NCBI GenBank assembly: GCA_041499965.1
Contig: JBGQLG010000007.1
Location: 1 to 64,000, forward strand
Reading direction: 5' to 3'
Length of the DNA: 64,000 nt
DNA from: AR5 sp041499965
GTDB lineage: Bacteria > Methylomirabilota > Methylomirabilia > Rokubacteriales > CSP1-6
The notes under the pieces are model-generated. The model had not been told where the DNA came from and searched no databases. It saw only the letters and a program-made list of their open reading frames with translations. This document shows, piece after piece, positions 7,980-15,071 of this stretch (positions within the stretch are counted from its first letter, which is position 1; every line of letters begins with the position of its first letter). The position numbers were made by a program, and so were the translations under genes.

Positions 7980-9853
7980 CGTGGTGCCTCCGAAGAATTG
8001 GACACCGCGGCCGGGCGGCCCGGTGCGGAGGCAGCCTCCCGGAGCTGGGCCAGGATGGCCTGATCCATCGCGTCCACCGACGTCAGGTGGATGCGGACCA
8101 GCCGCACCCCGTCCCGGGCGACCATCCCCGTGACCTTGCCGTACACGTCGCCCGACTCGCGGGCCGGATCGGGATAGGTCAGGCGCAGGCGGACGTTGGC
8201 CAGCGCCGCCAGCTCCACGCTCACCGCCGCCTCCAGGGCGCGGCGCCCCAGGCGGCGGACGGCCCCGGTGAACGCGTCGGCGTGCACGCGCTTGTCCTCG
8301 ATGATGGCGCCCACGATCGGCAGGTCGACCTCGACCCCGGCGTCGCCGTCGGCCTCGGTCAGCCGCTGGGCGAAGCGGCCGCGCAGCCCGCGCAATTCGT
8401 AGAGCGCGATCGGGGCGGTCAGGCCCTTCAGCTCCACCGTGATCGGCGGCGCCACCTCGGCCAGATCGGTGAGCCGCTCGGCGGTGGCGGCCGTCATGAG
8501 GATCTGGCCACCGACGGTGCAGCCCTCGACGCGGGCGGCCAGGTTGACGGCGGCGCCGACCACCGCGTACTTGGTCCGCTGCTCCGAGCCGATGTTGCCC
8601 ACGACGGCCTCGCCCGTGTGCAGGCCGATGCCCATCTCGAAGACCGGGCGGCCGTGCTCGGCGTTGGCGCGGTTCAGGTCGTCGTTGGCCCGCTGCATGG
8701 CCAGCGCGGTCGCGGCCGCCCGCTCGGCGTGGTCGGCGTGCTCCACCGGCGCGCCGAACACCGCGAAGATGGCGTCGCCGATGAACTCGTTGATGGTGCC
8801 GCCGTGCGCGATCACGATATCGGCCATGTGGCCGAGGTAGTCGTTCAGCACCGCCATGACGCCGGCGGGGTCGCCGTGCTCGGCAAAGCGGGTGTAGCCG
8901 CGCAGGTCGGACATGAGCACGGTGATCTCGCGCTTGTGGCCGCCCAGCCGCAGCCCGTCGGGCGACTCCAGCAGCGTCTTGGCGACCTCGGGGGAGACGT
9001 AGCGGCCGAAGGCGTTCCGGATGAAGTCCCGCTGGCGCAGTCCCTCGACCATCTCGTTGAACGCGCGCGTCAGCACGCCCACCTCGTCGCGGGAGCGCAC
9101 CGGCAGCACCTGCGAGAGGTCGCCGGCCGCCACCCGGGCCACCGCGCCGGTGAGCGCGCTGATCGGCCGGGTGAGCTGGCGGGCGAACAGCAGGCCCAGC
9201 AGCAGCGCGCAGACGGCGCCGGCCGCCGAGCCTTGCATGATCGTGAGGTCGAGCTCGTGCAGCCGGTCGAGGAAGACGTCGACCTGGTAGTCGACGCTCA
9301 GGATCGCCACCGGCCGCCCCTGGGCGTCGACGATCGGCGCCACCGCGCTGATCCACGTGCCCTTGGCGTTGCGGTAGGCGCCGGTGTAGCGGGCGACGGC
9401 GTCCTCCAGGCTCCACGAGATCGGATCGAGCAGCTCGGGAGCGAGTGGATACCAGGTGCCCGGCCGCTCGGCCTCCTCGCTGGCGACGACGACGCGCGCC
9501 CGACGCCCGGCCCGGTCGTAGTCGGTCAGGGTCCGGATGGGCGTGGCCAGCAGGACCTCCCGCTGGACGGCCGCGAGCTTGGCCCGCAGGCTCCGGTAGG
9601 CCGGGGTGTCCTCGCGCTGCGCCTGCTGCACCGCGGCGTGCTGGGCCGGATCGACCAGCAGGACGGCGACCCGCGCGATGTTCAGCAGCTGGGTGCCGAC
9701 GGCGTCCTCCAGCTCGGCCTTCTGGCGCGCGCGCACGAGCACCCCGACGATCGTGATGCTGAGGAAGGTCAGCAGCGCGAAGGCCACCGCCAGGCGCACG
9801 GCCAGGCGCCGCCACGCGGGCAGCGCCGGCCGTGTCGACGGCTGGTCCGTCAC
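7976..9853 (-). CDS. Membrane class III nucleotide cyclase with HAMP domain
   Basis: This 625-residue protein starts at GTG 9853, right after the DoxX stop. The layout is: helix about 17-40; periplasmic sensor domain about 41-200 (dCache/CHASE-like, ending IVDAQGRPVAILSVD); helix about 204-225; HAMP about 221-275; and a cyclase domain about 300-470. Metal aspartates are D316 (MSDLRGYT) and D360 (FIGDAIF), and R441 (NLAARVEG) is the transition-state arginine. The purine-specifying position holds Glu (E356), and the second position holds Ala (A430) instead of Asp, Thr or Cys, so cAMP versus cGMP is unclear. The last 145 residues resemble a PilZ-like beta domain. It overlaps the NDH-2 start by 4 bases. 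Confidence 0.9.
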   Translation of the reverse strand: MTDQPSTRPALPAWRRLAVRLAVAFALLTFLSITIVGVLVRARQKAELEDAVGTQLLNIARVAVLLVDPAQHAAVQQAQREDTPAYRSLRAKLAAVQREVLLATPIRTLTDYDRAGRRARVVVASEEAERPGTWYPLAPELLDPISWSLEDAVARYTGAYRNAKGTWISAVAPIVDAQGRPVAILSVDYQVDVFLDRLHELDLTIMQGSAAGAVCALLLGLLFARQLTRPISALTGAVARVAAGDLSQVLPVRSRDEVGVLTRAFNEMVEGLRQRDFIRNAFGRYVSPEVAKTLLESPDGLRLGGHKREITVLMSDLRGYTRFAEHGDPAGVMAVLNDYLGHMADIVIAHGGTINEFIGDAIFAVFGAPVEHADHAERAAATALAMQRANDDLNRANAEHGRPVFEMGIGLHTGEAVVGNIGSEQRTKYAVVGAAVNLAARVEGCTVGGQILMTAATAERLTDLAEVAPPITVELKGLTAPIALYELRGLRGRFAQRLTEADGDAGVEVDLPIVGAIIEDKRVHADAFTGAVRRLGRRALEAAVSVELAALANVRLRLTYPDPARESGDVYGKVTGMVARDGVRLVRIHLTSVDAMDQAILAQLREAASAPGRPAAVSNSSEAPR

Positions 9854-9854
9854 G

Positions 9855-10343
9855 TCAGCGGCCCGCGGGATCCGCGGGATCCGCGGGCTCCAGGCCGATG
9901 GCGCGGTCGACCGATAGCGGGCCGCCACCGCGGGTGAGCAGGAAGATCAGGATCGACGCCCACGTCAGGTGCTCGGCGTAGGCGTTCGGGTAGACGAAGG
10001 TCTGGATGACCGCGATCATGCCGAGCAGCGGCAACGTGGCCAGGCGCGTGCCCAGGCCCAGGATCAGCAGCACCGAGCAGCCGATCTCGAAGGTGGTCGA
10101 CATCGCCGCCGCGAAGTCGGGCGGCAGCACCGGCACCTTGTACTCGTCGGCGAAGAGCTGCACGGTCAGCTCCCAGCTCGCCAGCTTGTTCAGGCCGGCC
10201 TTGAGGAACACGCCGGCGATCGCGAAGCGGAACAGGACCTGGATCACGGCCAGCGGGAAGCGGCCGAGGTAGCTCAGCGCTCCCGCAATCCGGGTGCGCG
10301 CGCCCGACATGGGCATCATCGTCGTCGTCATCATCGTCTGCAT
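9855..10343 (-). CDS. DoxX-family membrane protein (bufferin-locus BufD-like)
   Basis: This 162-residue protein has four membrane helices in the DoxX pattern: FRFAIAGVFLKAGLNKLASW, then FEIGCSVLLILGLGTRLA, LLGMIAVIQTFVYPN and a final WASILIFLL. DoxX proteins are found beside bufferin and gold-induced (gig) operons and are thought to link them to the membrane quinone pool, but their reaction is not settled. It lies 66 bases after the DUF2282 precursor gene and 1 base before the cyclase gene, so one transcript is likely. The Met-rich start (MQTMMTTTMMPM) could bind copper. A short direct repeat (GGATCCGC) encodes the ADPADPAG end. Confidence 0.88.
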   Translation of the reverse strand: MQTMMTTTMMPMSGARTRIAGALSYLGRFPLAVIQVLFRFAIAGVFLKAGLNKLASWELTVQLFADEYKVPVLPPDFAAAMSTTFEIGCSVLLILGLGTRLATLPLLGMIAVIQTFVYPNAYAEHLTWASILIFLLTRGGGPLSVDRAIGLEPADPADPAGR

Positions 10344-10409
10344 GGTGTCGTCTCCCTGGTGGTTGGCGGGGCGGGCGGCGGCCAGCGCCGGCCCGCCCCT
10401 CGCCGGAGG

Positions 10410-10679
10410 TCAGGCCTTCTTGGGGTCCTTGCTGCCGCCCACGAGCTTCTCGCAGGCGCCGGCCGGCATGTAGAGCCAGGCGTCGTTCTGGTTGTCGCGC
10501 TTGGAGGTGCCCGCGCACGACGAGTTGGCGGTCTGGCAGTCGTTCTTGCCGGCCTTCGATACGCCGTAGCACTTCTCGGACTCGAACTTCGGCTTTGGGG
10601 CCGGGCCGGCCTGCGAGACGATCGGCATCGTGAGCGCGGCGGCCACCGCGGAGGCGACGAGCAGCTGGGACGTCTTCAC
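10410..10679 (-). CDS. bufA: Bufferin precursor, DUF2282 family (BufA1-like)
   Basis: This 89-residue protein has a clear signal peptide (MKTSQLLVASAVAAALTMPI, small residues, cut near SQA-G) and four cysteines, C37, C48, C55 and C76, in the DUF2282 pattern EKCYGVSKAGKNDC and SSCAGTSKRDNQNDAW. Members of this family are bufferins: RiPP precursors whose core cysteines are converted to thiooxazoles by an MNIO enzyme and which then sequester copper in the periplasm. The matching MNIO (DUF692) and DUF2063 genes lie divergently just upstream, and DoxX lies downstream. The GGAGAC site precedes the ATG. It is the first gene of the minus-strand run. Confidence 0.92.
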   Translation of the reverse strand: MKTSQLLVASAVAAALTMPIVSQAGPAPKPKFESEKCYGVSKAGKNDCQTANSSCAGTSKRDNQNDAWLYMPAGACEKLVGGSKDPKKA

Positions 10680-10768
10680 GTGAGGTCTCCTTCCCGTACG
10701 GGCCCGGTGAGTGGAACCGATCCGCGGCGGAGCCCGTCGTCGCCGCGAGCCGGGGTGCTCTCCTGCTC

Positions 10769-10826
10769 AGACACGGGCCGGGGCGCCAGCGGTGCGAGCG
10801 AATCTCGCGGCGGCCGGCCCGTGTCT
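10769..10826. repeat. 13-bp inverted repeat between bufA and bufB
   Basis: The arms AGACACGGGCCGG (10769-10781) and CCGGCCCGTGTCT (10814-10826) are perfect complements separated by 32 bases, which include a smaller GCGAG/CTCGC hairpin. The right arm ends 12 bases before the DUF692 ATG. The structure could be an operator for the divergent bufferin promoters or an RNA hairpin in the bufB leader, which has no clear Shine-Dalgarno site. Confidence 0.6.
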
Positions 10827-10838
10827 CACAGCACTGCA

Positions 10839-11708
10839 ATGGACTCGCGGGTGTCCGGGCCGGGACCGAGGGGAAGCGGCATCGGTCTGCGCTCTCCACA
10901 TGTTGACGAGATCCTGAACACCCGGCCGGACGTGGGCTGGCTCGAGGTGCACGCCGAGAACTACATGGGCGGGGGTCCGGCCATCCGGGCGCTGGAGCAC
11001 ATCCGCCGGGAGTATCCGGTGTCGATCCACGGCGTCGGCCTGTCGCTGGGGAGCGCGGAGGGGCTCGACGGCCACCACCTCGAGCGCCTGGCCGGGCTCG
11101 TCGAACGCCTGCAGCCGGCGCTCGTCTCCGAGCACCTCGCTTGGAGTCTCACCGGCGGCGCCTACCTGAATCACCTGCTCCCGCTGCCGTACACCCCGGA
11201 GACCCTGGCCCTCGTGAGCCGGCACGTCGATCGGGTGCAGCAGCGACTGGGCCGCCGGCTGCTGGTCGAGAACCCGGCGAGCTACCTTCGCTTCGCCGAC
11301 TCGCCGATTCCCGAGGCGGAGTTCCTGAACACCCTCGCCCGCCGGACCGGCTGCGGCCTGCTCTGCGACGTGAACAACGTCTACGTGAGCTGCCGGAATC
11401 TGGGGGGCAACGCGGCCGCGTACCTCGACGCCGTCGATCCGGCGGCCGTCGGCGAGATCCATCTGGCCGGCCACGCCAGCAACGACGCCGACGGCCACAC
11501 GGTCCTGATCGACGACCACGGCTCGCGCGTGGCCGAGGCCGTGTGGAATCTCTACGGCCAGGCGCTCGCGCGCTTCGGGCCGGTGCCGACGCTCGTGGAA
11601 TGGGACACCAACGTGCCGGCGCTGGTGGTGCTGCTCGAGGAGGCGGCCAGGGCGGGCGCGATGCTGGGCGCCGCGGAGCGCGAGGGCGGCGATGCCCACG
11701 CTGCGTGA
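10839..11708 (+). CDS. bufB: MNIO-family (DUF692) multinuclear iron oxidase, BufB-like
   Basis: This 289-residue TIM-barrel protein carries the DUF692/MNIO set of iron ligands: WLEVHAENYM, SIHGVGLSLGS, SEHLAW, VENPASY, LCDVNNVYVS, EIHLAGH and DDHGSRV. MNIO enzymes use two or three non-haem irons and oxygen to oxidise peptide cysteines; in bufferins they make 5-thiooxazoles. The substrate is almost surely the DUF2282 precursor encoded divergently at 10410-10679. The start ATG 10839 has no good Shine-Dalgarno site, and GTG 10851 is the alternative. The stop overlaps the next gene (DUF2063) by 17 bases, which fits translational coupling of the enzyme with its partner. Confidence 0.93.
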   Translation: MDSRVSGPGPRGSGIGLRSPHVDEILNTRPDVGWLEVHAENYMGGGPAIRALEHIRREYPVSIHGVGLSLGSAEGLDGHHLERLAGLVERLQPALVSEHLAWSLTGGAYLNHLLPLPYTPETLALVSRHVDRVQQRLGRRLLVENPASYLRFADSPIPEAEFLNTLARRTGCGLLCDVNNVYVSCRNLGGNAAAYLDAVDPAAVGEIHLAGHASNDADGHTVLIDDHGSRVAEAVWNLYGQALARFGPVPTLVEWDTNVPALVVLLEEAARAGAMLGAAEREGGDAHAA

Positions 11709-12441
11709 GCTGCAGTCCGGCTTCCGCGCCGCGATGCTGGGCGGCGACGCGGCGGCGGCGCAGGCCGCGGTGCAACCGGATGGCCTCGCCGTCGAGGCCC
11801 GCCTGGCGATCTATCGTCATCACGTCTTCACGAGCCTGAGCGCCGCGCTGGAATCGACCTTCCCGGTCGTCGTCCGGCTGGTCGATCCGCGCTTTTTCCG
11901 CTACGCCGCCGACCGATTCGTGCGCGCGCATCCGCCCGCCAGCCCGTGCCTGTCGGAGTACGGTGCCACCCTGCCCGACTTCCTCGCCCGCTTCGAGCCC
12001 ACCCGACACCTGGCCTATCTGCCGGACGTGGCGCGCCTGGAGTGGGCCATGAACGTCGCCCTGCACGCGCTCGACGCGGAACCCGTGCCGCCCGAGGCGC
12101 TGCGCGATCCGGCGCCCCTCGCGCTGCACCCGTCCGTCACGCTGCTGCAGTCGCCCTGGCCGATCGACACGATCTGGCGCGCCAACCAGCCCGCCGCCGG
12201 CGACGACACGGTCGATCTCGACACCGGCGGCGTGCACCTGCAAGTCTGGCGCTCGACCGACGACGTCGTGTTCCGCCGGCTCTCCGCCGCCGCGTTCGCC
12301 TTCCACCGGGCGCTGGCCCAGACCAGCCGCCTCGACGCCGCCGCCCACGCGGCCGTGTCCATCACCCCCGGCGCCGACCTCCCCTGCCTGATCCGCGACC
12401 TCCTCGCCGACCAGATCCTGGTCCATCGAGCCCCGCCGTAA
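11692..12441 (+). CDS. bufC: DUF2063 partner protein of the MNIO enzyme, BufC-like
   Basis: This 249-residue protein has the DUF2063 start LRELQSGFRAAMLGG and the conserved RLAIYRHHVFTSLSAALESTFPVV region. HvfC/BufC-type proteins are thought to bring the precursor to the MNIO enzyme. The second half (DTVDLDTGGVHLQVWRSTDDVVFRRL) is the beta-rich domain found in most relatives. The family label of putative DNA-binding domain is historical and no helix-turn-helix is evident. It starts inside the last 17 bases of the DUF692 gene, with a GAGGGCGG site. With the precursor, MNIO enzyme and DoxX this completes the usual bufferin gene set. Confidence 0.92.
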   Translation: MPTLRELQSGFRAAMLGGDAAAAQAAVQPDGLAVEARLAIYRHHVFTSLSAALESTFPVVVRLVDPRFFRYAADRFVRAHPPASPCLSEYGATLPDFLARFEPTRHLAYLPDVARLEWAMNVALHALDAEPVPPEALRDPAPLALHPSVTLLQSPWPIDTIWRANQPAAGDDTVDLDTGGVHLQVWRSTDDVVFRRLSAAAFAFHRALAQTSRLDAAAHAAVSITPGADLPCLIRDLLADQILVHRAPP

Positions 12442-12449
12442 CACGGTGC

Positions 12450-12455
12450 TAAACT
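12450..12455 (+). promoter_or_regulatory. -10-like box, possible leaderless start of pncC
   Basis: TAAACT lies 7 bases before the ATG at 12463, where a -10 element would put transcription at or next to the start codon. No Shine-Dalgarno site is present. No good -35 is visible, so this is tentative. Confidence 0.4.
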
Positions 12456-12462
12456 GCCGCCC

Positions 12463-12948
12463 ATGAACGATCTGACCCCGCTCGCCTCGTCCCTGGCGGC
12501 CGTGTTGAAGGAGCGGAAAGAAACGCTGGCCGTCGCCGAGTCCTCGGCCGGCGGCCTGATCTCGGCGGCGCTGCTCGCCGTGCCCGGCGCCTCGGCGTAC
12601 TTCCTCGGCGGCGCCGTCGTCTACACGCAGGCGGCGCGACGCGCACTCCTGCGCGTGCCTGACGAATCGCTGGCCGGCATCCGCTCCAGCACCGAGGCCT
12701 ACGCGGCGATCAAGGCCAGGACGATTCGCGAGCTGCTCGGCGCCACCTGGGGCCTGGCCGAGACCGGCGCTACCGGGCCGACCGGCAACCGTTACGGCGA
12801 CGCGGCGGGCCACGCTTGCATCGCCATCGCCGGCCCGATCGAGCGCACGCTGACGATCGAGACGCGCAGCGGCGATCGCGAGGCGAACATGTGGGCGTTC
12901 GCGAAGGCGGCGCTCGACCTGCTGCAGACGTCGCTGCGGCGGGCGTAG
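12463..12948 (+). CDS. pncC: CinA C-terminal domain / nicotinamide-nucleotide amidohydrolase
   Basis: This 161-residue stand-alone CinA C-terminal domain carries the signature AESSAGGLISAAL, followed by SAYFLGGAVVYT and the GATGPTGNRYG loop. PncC deamidates nicotinamide mononucleotide to nicotinate mononucleotide in NAD recycling. Typical bacterial proteins end LLDAALARL-like, as here. It overlaps nothing, begins 22 bases after the DUF2063 gene and seems unrelated to bufferin function. The leader appears absent: a TAAACT box sits just upstream of the ATG. The unusual TRSGDREANMW stretch replaces the commoner GDRxxVR loop but keeps the G-D-R core. Confidence 0.9.
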   Translation: MNDLTPLASSLAAVLKERKETLAVAESSAGGLISAALLAVPGASAYFLGGAVVYTQAARRALLRVPDESLAGIRSSTEAYAAIKARTIRELLGATWGLAETGATGPTGNRYGDAAGHACIAIAGPIERTLTIETRSGDREANMWAFAKAALDLLQTSLRRA

Positions 12949-12953
12949 AGGAC

Positions 12954-13268
12954 ATGACCGCGCCCGATCCCGAGCGCGTCGTCGTCGTCGTTCCGCGCAA
13001 GGAGACGCGCCTGCACGAATACCTGAGCCGGTCGCTGGCCTCGATCAAGAACGTCGAGGTCGTGCTCGATCGCCGGGCGACCGCGGTGACGCCACCGGAC
13101 GAGCGCCGCCGGCGGCCGTCGAAGGACTCGGAGCGCAGGATCCTGATCTGCTCGCTGGTGCGCTGTCCGGCCGCTCCCCCCGTGATCCCGCCGGCGCAGA
13201 CCCCCGCCGGAGCCGCCGAGCACCGCCGGACCCTGCTCTGGCCAGGCCTGCGCATCGAGCATCTCTGA
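12954..13268 (+). CDS. Small Arg-rich protein, unknown
   Basis: This 104-residue protein begins at ATG 12954, 6 bases after the pncC stop, with GAGGAC upstream. The first 45 residues read like a small alpha/beta fold (ERVVVVVPRKETRLHEYLSRS, then VEVVLDRRAT). They match, in my memory, short proteins of GC-rich soil bacteria that begin with VVVP and contain VxLDRR before an Arg-rich tail. The remainder is Arg/Pro-rich and looks disordered. No catalytic motif is visible, and the function is unknown. It is probably cotranscribed with pncC. Confidence 0.6.
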   Translation: MTAPDPERVVVVVPRKETRLHEYLSRSLASIKNVEVVLDRRATAVTPPDERRRRPSKDSERRILICSLVRCPAAPPVIPPAQTPAGAAEHRRTLLWPGLRIEHL

Positions 13269-13371
13269 GGGCGGCGACGTCCTGACCACCCGCGTGCCAT
13301 CCTCGGCCGCCCGTGGTCGTGAATTCAATACGTTGGCGGTGGCATCGCTCTTGCGGATCTTCCAGCCCCTG

Positions 13372-13755
13372 ATGACGCCGAACAGATCCGCCCGATTGCT
13401 CGTGATCGACGACGAGGCCGTGCTACGCGGCCTGCTGCGCGAGATGCTCGCCGTGTGCGGCTACGAGGCCGACGTGGCCGAGAACGGCGCGGCCGGGGTG
13501 GCACGCTTCCAGGAGGGCCGCTACAGCGCGGTGATCACCGACTTCCTGATGCCAGGCATGAACGGCTTCGAGGTCGTGACCGCGCTGCGAACCCTGGATC
13601 CGACCATCAAGGTGATCCTGTTGACCGGCTCGGCGCCGGACCTGACGGTGACACGGGCTCGGGAGATGGGTCTCACCCTGCTCCACAAGCCCGTCGCCCT
13701 CGTCGAGCTGAAGGCCGCGGTCGACGCGGCCTGCAAGGCCTCGCGCCCCGTCTAG
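13372..13755 (+). CDS. Single-domain response regulator (CheY-like receiver)
   Basis: This 127-residue receiver has the acidic pair DDE (residues 13-15), the phospho-accepting D57 (VITDFLMPGMNG), switch T85 (LLTGSAP) and K106 (LLHKP). There is no output domain, so it acts through protein contact or as a phosphate shuttle. No histidine kinase lies nearby. I chose ATG 13372 because the domain starts just after it; GTG 13294 would add 26 unsupported residues. Its TAG stop overlaps the stop of the convergent hemerythrin gene, leaving no room for a terminator between the two. Confidence 0.85.
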   Translation: MTPNRSARLLVIDDEAVLRGLLREMLAVCGYEADVAENGAAGVARFQEGRYSAVITDFLMPGMNGFEVVTALRTLDPTIKVILLTGSAPDLTVTRAREMGLTLLHKPVALVELKAAVDAACKASRPV

Positions 13756-14207
13756 GCGGCCTCGGAGGTCCGGCGGCGGAAGGCCTCGAACCGCTCGGCC
13801 ATCTGCTCACCCAGCGCCTGCATCTCGTCCTTGCCGAGCTTCTGGGCGGTCTTGAACATCTCCTGCTCCTCCTCCTCGACGTGGTGCTCGATGAGCTCCG
13901 AGAGCACGGTCATCTTGGCCTCGAAGCGCTCGTCGTCGGGGTTCATCCGCGGCAGCTCCGCGAGCACCAGCTTGACGACGTGGTGCTCCTCGTACGCCTC
14001 CAGGATCATCGCCTCGACCTTGTGGGTCTCGAGCCCACGCACGGCTGGGTAGAAGATCTCCTCCTCGATCAGGGTGTGCCCCTCGAGGCGACGGGAGATC
14101 TCGTCGAGCAGCTGACGCCGCTGGCGGGCGTTGTCAGTGCGCTCCACCTTCTTGAACAGGGCCTTCACGTCCTTGTGCTGCTTCTTCAGCAGGTCGGTTG
14201 CCTTCAT
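13752..14207 (-). CDS. Hemerythrin HHE-domain protein
   Basis: This 151-residue four-helix protein has the diiron ligands of the HHE family: H11 (KQHKDV), H44 and E48 (HTLIEEEIFYP), H75/H76 (EEHHVVK), and H108/H109 with E113 (HHVEEEEQEMF). Such proteins bind oxygen or nitric oxide or store iron in the cytoplasm, often in stress responses. The ATG at 14207 has a GAGGTG site 7 bases upstream, which decides it over the GTG at 14213. It ends convergently on the receiver gene. Its neighbours give no operon partner. Confidence 0.9.
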   Translation of the reverse strand: MKATDLLKKQHKDVKALFKKVERTDNARQRRQLLDEISRRLEGHTLIEEEIFYPAVRGLETHKVEAMILEAYEEHHVVKLVLAELPRMNPDDERFEAKMTVLSELIEHHVEEEEQEMFKTAQKLGKDEMQALGEQMAERFEAFRRRTSEAA

Positions 14208-14300
14208 TCTCACGCACCTCCGGTCTCGGTCAGCGCAAGGTCGATGCCCGTGAGTTCCGGAGCGGTGAGACGACGCGTGGCGGGCGAGGGGGGCGGGCTC

Positions 14301-14339
14301 AAAAAAACTGGGGCCGCCGTCCTTCGACGGCGGCCCCAG
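14301..14339 (-). terminator. Rho-independent terminator of the pilin gene
   Basis: Read on the minus strand, a 13-bp perfect stem (CTGGGGCCGCCGTC pairing across a short GAAG loop) is followed by seven T's. It lies 18 bases after the pilin stop codon. This is the only textbook terminator with a T run in the window. Confidence 0.9.
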
Positions 14340-14356
14340 CGGTCATGCTGAGCGTA

Positions 14357-14836
14357 CTAGGGGCAGGTGGTGCCGGCGGCCGAGTTCGCGCCCGTGGCGT
14401 CACCGGTACCGCAGATCAAGAACGTGCCCACTGCCGTGCTGACGTACTTGTACGTGGTGCCCGAGCCCACCCAGCCGGCCGGCAGCGTGGGCTGGCTGTT
14501 CAGGAACGGACCGCCGACCTGGTTCTGAGCGTTGGTCTGCTGCGTGAGCAGCACCGCCGGCAGCGCGCCGGACTGCGCCGCCGTGGACGACGGGCAGGTC
14601 GAGGCGGCGGACGTCTGGTCCGGCAGCCCACCGCAGTGCGCCGAGTAGATGCTCACGGCCGAGGCCACGGCCCGCGTGTCGGCCTGCGCCTTGGCGATGC
14701 GCGCCCGCGCCTGCACGTTGGCGTACAGCGGCACGGCGATCGCGGCCAGGATGCCGATGATGGCAACGACGATGAGGAGCTCGATCAGCGTGAAACCGCG
14801 CTGACCGCCCATCCGCTTCTGCATAAGTCGAAACAT
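14357..14836 (-). CDS. pilA: Type IV major pilin, PilA-like
   Basis: This 159-residue prepilin has a short basic leader, MFRLMQKRMGGQRG, cut after G14. The mature start is FTLIELLIVVAIIGILAAI with the conserved Glu at position 5 (E19), needed for assembly. The C-terminal domain holds cysteines that may form loops (for example CGGLPDQ, STCPSS, LICGTG, TTCP). It forms the shaft of a type IV pilus or pseudopilus. It stands alone between a sigma-54-type promoter (14891-14905) and a strong terminator (14301-14339), so it is monocistronic and probably highly expressed. The minor pilins are 41 kb away, at 55861-61111. The ATG has a GGGGGAAGAG site. Confidence 0.93.
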   Translation of the reverse strand: MFRLMQKRMGGQRGFTLIELLIVVAIIGILAAIAVPLYANVQARARIAKAQADTRAVASAVSIYSAHCGGLPDQTSAASTCPSSTAAQSGALPAVLLTQQTNAQNQVGGPFLNSQPTLPAGWVGSGTTYKYVSTAVGTFLICGTGDATGANSAAGTTCP

Positions 14837-14890
14837 TGTTCTCTTCCCCCTGAAGTTTGAGACTGGCTTTGCTATCTGGCCGGGGTAAAA

Positions 14891-14905
14891 GCATGGGGGA
14901 TGCCA
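14891..14905 (-). promoter_or_regulatory. Sigma-54 (-24/-12) promoter of the pilin gene
   Basis: Read on the minus strand the site is TGGCATCCCCCATGC: GG and GC elements with exactly 10 bases between them, close to the consensus TGGCAC-N5-TTGC. It places the transcript start about 45 bases before the pilin ATG. Pilin genes are classic RpoN/PilR targets, which supports the call. Confidence 0.75.
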
Positions 14906-15071
14906 AAGCCCACGAAAACGGCGCAAGGTGCCATCCGGCGGGTACTTGCAAGGGATTCCGCCCGGTGCGAGCCCCCACCGGAACGGGCCAAAACAGCCGC
15001 TTTTCGGCAACGATGCTGACGAAGATTGTCAGTGCCACCGGCGACACCTTCATCACCGACGGCGGCTAGCG

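Noticed and set aside
14837..15071. Cyclic-di-GMP (GEMM) riboswitch in the pilin leader
   Set aside because: GCAAAGCC occurs on the minus strand near 14865 but the upstream GNRA hairpin, the GGACGC context and the second receptor stem are missing, and the sigma-54 site overlaps where the aptamer would be.
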